Below, piece by piece: positions 60,761-64,000 of a stretch of 64,000 nucleotides of DNA; the stretch's first letter is position 1, and every line of letters begins with the position of its first letter. Source of the DNA: Ascochyta rabiei (taxonomy: Eukaryota; Ascomycota; Dothideomycetes; Pleosporales; Didymellaceae). Below the pieces are notes generated by a model, which was not told the DNA's origin, searched no databases, and saw only the letters and a program-made list of their open reading frames with translations. The position numbers and the translations under genes were made by a program. The stretch lies in NCBI RefSeq assembly GCF_004011695.2, contig NC_082414.1, forward strand, positions 124,001 through 188,000. The letters are read 5' to 3'.

Positions 60761-61191
60761 TCATCAGAAGAACATGTATTCAATCCACTTCACCATCTCC
60801 CGCAAGAGTTTCTCAATTTGCTGTCCACATGTTTCAACGTTGTAGACATTGAAGGCGGGCTGTTCACGAAGAACAAACAACGGAGTAGCGTGTAGGATAT
60901 ATGGGGATCGTTTCGTACAAACAAGAGCGATTGAGAACTCCACTGAGAATGAGCAAATCTGGTTCCCTAAGGCCGGCTACTGATGGAGGGAAGGACCTTT
61001 CGCTGACTCAACCATATTTGAGGCGTCCTAGGAGAGGCGGAGCAATTGAGGAAAACCCCAACTACATGTGGAAGGCAATGGGAGGCTAATAGTTGGATAA
61101 ATGAAGCAATCTGCAAGTTAGCTTGCCGAGAACGAACGTGATACACAGCGCTGCCTGCTATGTACTGTAGTACTGCAAAGTAGTCGTGGTG
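60761..61191. other. Intergenic, no gene seen
   Basis: 3' flank of the HAD gene. A 62-codon open frame at 60901-61089 has no family features. Nothing else recognised. Confidence 0.5.
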
Positions 61192-61256
61192 TTAAGGTGG
61201 TCTTAGCAAAAGTGGCCAGCTCGCTTGGGTGGCCAGCTCGCTTGTCGAGTACGTTA
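61192..61256. mobile_element. Solo right end of a pogo-type element (E)
   Basis: TCTTAGCAAAAGTG, then GGCCAGCTCGCTTG twice at 17-bp spacing, then GAGTACGTTA. This is the same design as the right ends of pogo B, C and MITE D. No left end or transposase is found nearby, so it is a remnant or the edge of a deleted copy. Confidence 0.7.
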
Positions 61257-61561
61257 TTGAATCATCAAATCTAATACGTCTATAAGTACGGTATGTACAT
61301 ATGTGCCTATATTCCGATTCTAGCAGTCTCCAGAATAGTTAATAGAGCAAATTGAACTTGTTGCCTAGTATTACCGATCTCTGCACGAAGTTGTAAGGTT
61401 GTAGTAAACGCAATGTACTTCTTTAGTCACAGTCACGTGCCGATTGACCGAGCCGGTCGTTGTGCGTGGACCGCACCGGCTCATCCCCACAACTGATGTC
61501 CATCCGTCAGGCAGTTCATCGATGAGCTCGCCAGCCCCGACCAGCTCCTGCCCATTCCGTC
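61257..61561 (+). promoter_or_regulatory. Upstream region of the Zn2Cys6 regulator
   Basis: It contains an E-box-like CACGTG (61434-61439) and CGG/CCG triplets in GACCGAGCCGGTC (61446-61458) and CCGCACCGG (61471-61479), possible autoregulatory sites. The start of transcription cannot be placed. Confidence 0.35.
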
Positions 61562-64000
61562 ATGGACGTTGAGCACGCAAGGCCCGCCAAAAGGCGCCAT
61601 TTGGTTGTGGAGGAGCGACAGCGAGCGGTTCGCGCGTAAGACAGCACTTCCCGACAGCTGTGCTGCCATGTACACAAGACATGATCTTGACTGACACCTC
61701 TTGCGCAGTTGTGTAGAATGCCGCCGTCTGAAGGAAAAATGTGAGGATGGCATGCCATGTAGACGTTGTCGCCATCTACGCCGGCCATGTGATTTCAACC
61801 ATATGCCTGCTACAGTTGACAAGCGAGCGCCCGACTTTGCTGGCTCACTCAGGGATCTTATGGACCGACTGCGATACATGGGGTTCATTCTCAAGCACCA
61901 CTTCCCCCATCTCGCTCTCGACATCGATTCTTTGCGACGTACGTGCGATACCCTATCCGCACAGAATTCACGACTTGACCAGAGCGAGATCACAGCAGAA
62001 ATGCTAGAGCTGTCTGGAAACGTGCAACTGTCCGATAGCCCCGGTATTGAAGACGAAAATTGTACTATCGACTCTGTAGACGACACTACAGTCCGTACGT
62101 TTCTCTGTAACACTCCTCCACTAGTGGCCACACTGACAATGCTTTCTGCTATGATGCAGACTACTCCGGGGAGTTCTCTCATTGGAATTTCTCTATGCAC
62201 ATCAAACGCAATATAGATGACTTAATGGCCAGATCCAACGTGCCGGTATGTGCCGAATCCTAGCTCTCATCATGTGTGCATATTGCAATATTGTGGTGAG
62301 TCCTCGCTAACATTGCCTTCTAGAGTTTAGATCATGCCAACCGAGTGCCAGACTTCATCCGCGTTGGAGAGGCCGACCCGGGCTCCGCCTCCATCTCAGA
62401 AATCGTTGGCGTTTTCCCACCTCGCTCGGTGGCTACGTTTCTGATAGACGTCTTCTTCAAGCACGCCACCAGTTTCTACTATTTCACAGATCGAGGCTCG
62501 CTTGACGGCATTTTGGACCACATATATGAAAATAGGGCCGGATTACGTTCAAAAGACGTTACCCCGTCATGCCTGGTACTAATGGTCCTTGCAGTCGGAA
62601 CCCAATATGTCCACTTGGAATCTCCTGAAAAGGACAGTAGACGCGTTAATGGTATTTTGTCAAACTCTAAGGAACACAAGAGCTGGGAGCTTGACATTGG
62701 TTCGGCCTTTTATCGTCAAGTAGCGAAGCTCTTGTCGGAAGTTATCCATTCTGGCTCGCTCCTAAGTGTCCAGGTTTTTCTCCTCCTTGGTCTTTACTGT
62801 CTACCTCTTGATGCCTCCGGATTGAGTTACGTCTACTTCAACCTGGCCGTTAAAGTCGCCATACAAAACGGCATGCATCGAAGGGTCTCACGTAGTATCT
62901 TTCATGCTAAGAACAAAGAAATCAGGCGTCGCATTTGGTGGACAGCTTATTGCATGGAAAGGTTAGTTTTTAGCATTCGATCACCATACTGGCGTTTCTG
63001 CTTACATGCCTGAAACTCCAGAAAGATTGGAATTTACCATGGACGTCCGGCATCCATAAATCCCTCCGACATTGATGCAGATATACCACAAAGTCCTGAT
63101 GGTAACAATATAAGCAACGATTCTTTCGATGCCTCCGGCCTTTTAGAATCGATCGATCTGACACGCCAAGCAGAGGCGTTTCTTCAAGAGATGTGAGTTT
63201 TTGCTCAGACCTTCCCAAGAAAGGACCCAAGTGGGAGAGAACTGATTGATCATGATGTTCCAGATCGCGTCTTCGAACGTGCGAGAGATCTGAAATCGGG
63301 ACCATCTTGAGCCGAATCAAGCTTATGAAGACGAACCTGCGAGGATCATGGGTGCCTCCTTGTAAGGAAGCTCAATCAGCGTCAACAGCAAATCGAGTAG
63401 AGCAACCAATATCTCGCGCGAAGATGCATTCTCGGTTAGAGTGCTGTCTGCTGCACATGTTCATTGGGCGACCCTTCATTCTTGCCCACCGTCAGAGGCG
63501 TGCGGATGTCATTGCTCCGCAAGCGTCAGAAGCATCTCGAACGAAAGCAGTAGAGTCCCATATGCAGTGGGACTTCTTGGTCCAAGACTGTATTGCGGCC
63601 GCAAAAGAGGTGATCAGTTGCTGCCATGGTTTGCAGATTGGGGGTATGGGCCTCGCCAAGTCCTCCTATACCGAATATAGCTCCTGCCGTGCGTCGTTGC
63701 TGGTCTTGATTGCCTACAGCATCTGCTATCGCACGAACGAGTTTTCGAACACTTTGCGGAGAGGTTTGGATGCAATCAGGGAAATGGCTTCTGTTGGCGA
63801 TTCGGCGCGTTCAGAAGTTTGTTTGCTTGAAAGGCTGGAATCGGCATTGCATCGACTTCACGTATTCGATCCGATACCTACTGAACCAAAAGTCACAGCA
63901 GCAAAAGACCCAGCGGAAGATGGTTATGAAGGATTTGTTAATTGGTACACAAGACTAGGAGTCTCATCAAATTCCCGTACCGGACCGTCGACACAACATG
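61562..64000 (+). CDS. Zn2Cys6 transcription factor with fungal_trans domain (partial at right edge)
   Basis: Exons: 61562-61635, 61709-62094, 62160-62245, 62324-62961, 63022-63192, 63264 to beyond 64000. Five GT-AG introns of 60-78 nt join one open frame (697 residues to the edge). The binuclear cluster is C26-x2-C29-x6-C36-x5-C42-x2-C45-x6-C52 (RACVECRRLKEKCEDGMPCRRC), split by intron 1 exactly before the first Cys, as is common in fungi. The middle part (about 190-440) has the fungal_trans features FFKHATSFYYF, NGMHRR and IRRRIWWTAYCMER followed by GRP. A Gly/Phe-rich C-terminal part remains open. Expected role: nuclear DNA-binding regulator, plausibly of the two enzymes to its left. Frame intact, no RIP damage. 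Confidence 0.9.

Noticed and set aside
60901..61089. 62-codon open frame after the HAD gene
   Set aside because: No motif, no intron structure, no family resemblance; chance length for this composition.
61481..62200. 239-codon minus-strand open frame
   Set aside because: It opposes exons 1-2 of the Zn2Cys6 gene, which has a canonical Cys6 cluster and intron borders.

Overview
This window looks like a filamentous ascomycete (Pezizomycotina) chromosome segment at the border between a transposon-packed, mutation-degraded block (about 1-55,509) and a normal gene-bearing segment (about 55,510-64,000). Three points support this. The three real genes have short GT-AG introns of 47-78 nt. Host families such as a Zn2Cys6 regulator are fungal. 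Nearly every transposon reading frame is riddled with TAA/TAG created by C-to-T (G-to-A) transitions, the hallmark of repeat-induced point mutation (RIP). No genus can be named from sequence alone.

Layout of the repeat block, left to right. 1-2075: 5' half of a minus-strand Copia element (M). 2339-2461: fragment of a G-rich hAT-like fold-back element, cut by the LTR of a plus-strand Copia (P, 2462-5215), which is cut in turn by a complete minus-strand Copia (C2, 5216-12577). 13755-25097: plus-strand Copia C1 with 162-bp LTRs and a 5-bp target duplication, split by a 6.1-kb LINE (15761-21884) with a 13-bp duplication. 25941-27786: pogo/Fot1-type DNA transposon A. 27787-28763 and 44995 onward: two halves of a plus-strand Gypsy chromovirus (G3), split by a minus-strand chromovirus G1 (28764-44994, duplication TAAGC). 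G1 itself carries pogo element B (32913-34779), MITE D1 (35248-35685) and a third chromovirus G2 (37537-44168, duplication GAGGT). 47897-49029: 1.1-kb G-rich fold-back element with an 8-bp duplication. 49801-51777: second copies of the G1 and M 5' ends. 52175-54042: pogo element C. Then an AAT microsatellite, an orphan 300-bp LTR (54448-54747) and MITE D2 (55072-55509).

Host genes. A seven-exon FAD-dependent oxidoreductase (57931-59724, minus) and an intronless type II haloacid-dehalogenase-like hydrolase (60032-60760, plus) diverge from a shared 307-bp intergenic region. A Zn2Cys6/fungal_trans transcription factor (61562 onward, plus) runs off the right edge. Oxidoreductase, hydrolase and regulator side by side suggest a small catabolic or specialised-metabolism cluster; its substrate cannot be read from the sequence.

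Most interesting observations. (1) The mutation signature has a sharp context: YCA (= TGR on the other strand) is almost eliminated while RCA/TGY survives, and sister-LTR comparisons show the same bias. (2) Three LTR retrotransposons from both superfamilies (Copia C2, Gypsy G1, Gypsy G2) carry an extra cysteine-rich reading frame between pol and the 3' LTR, on the strand opposite to gag-pol. (3) The pogo elements, MITEs and a solo end near the regulator share a terminal code of TAACGTA plus repeated binding-site-like units. (4) The fold-back element has G-quadruplex-prone arms.
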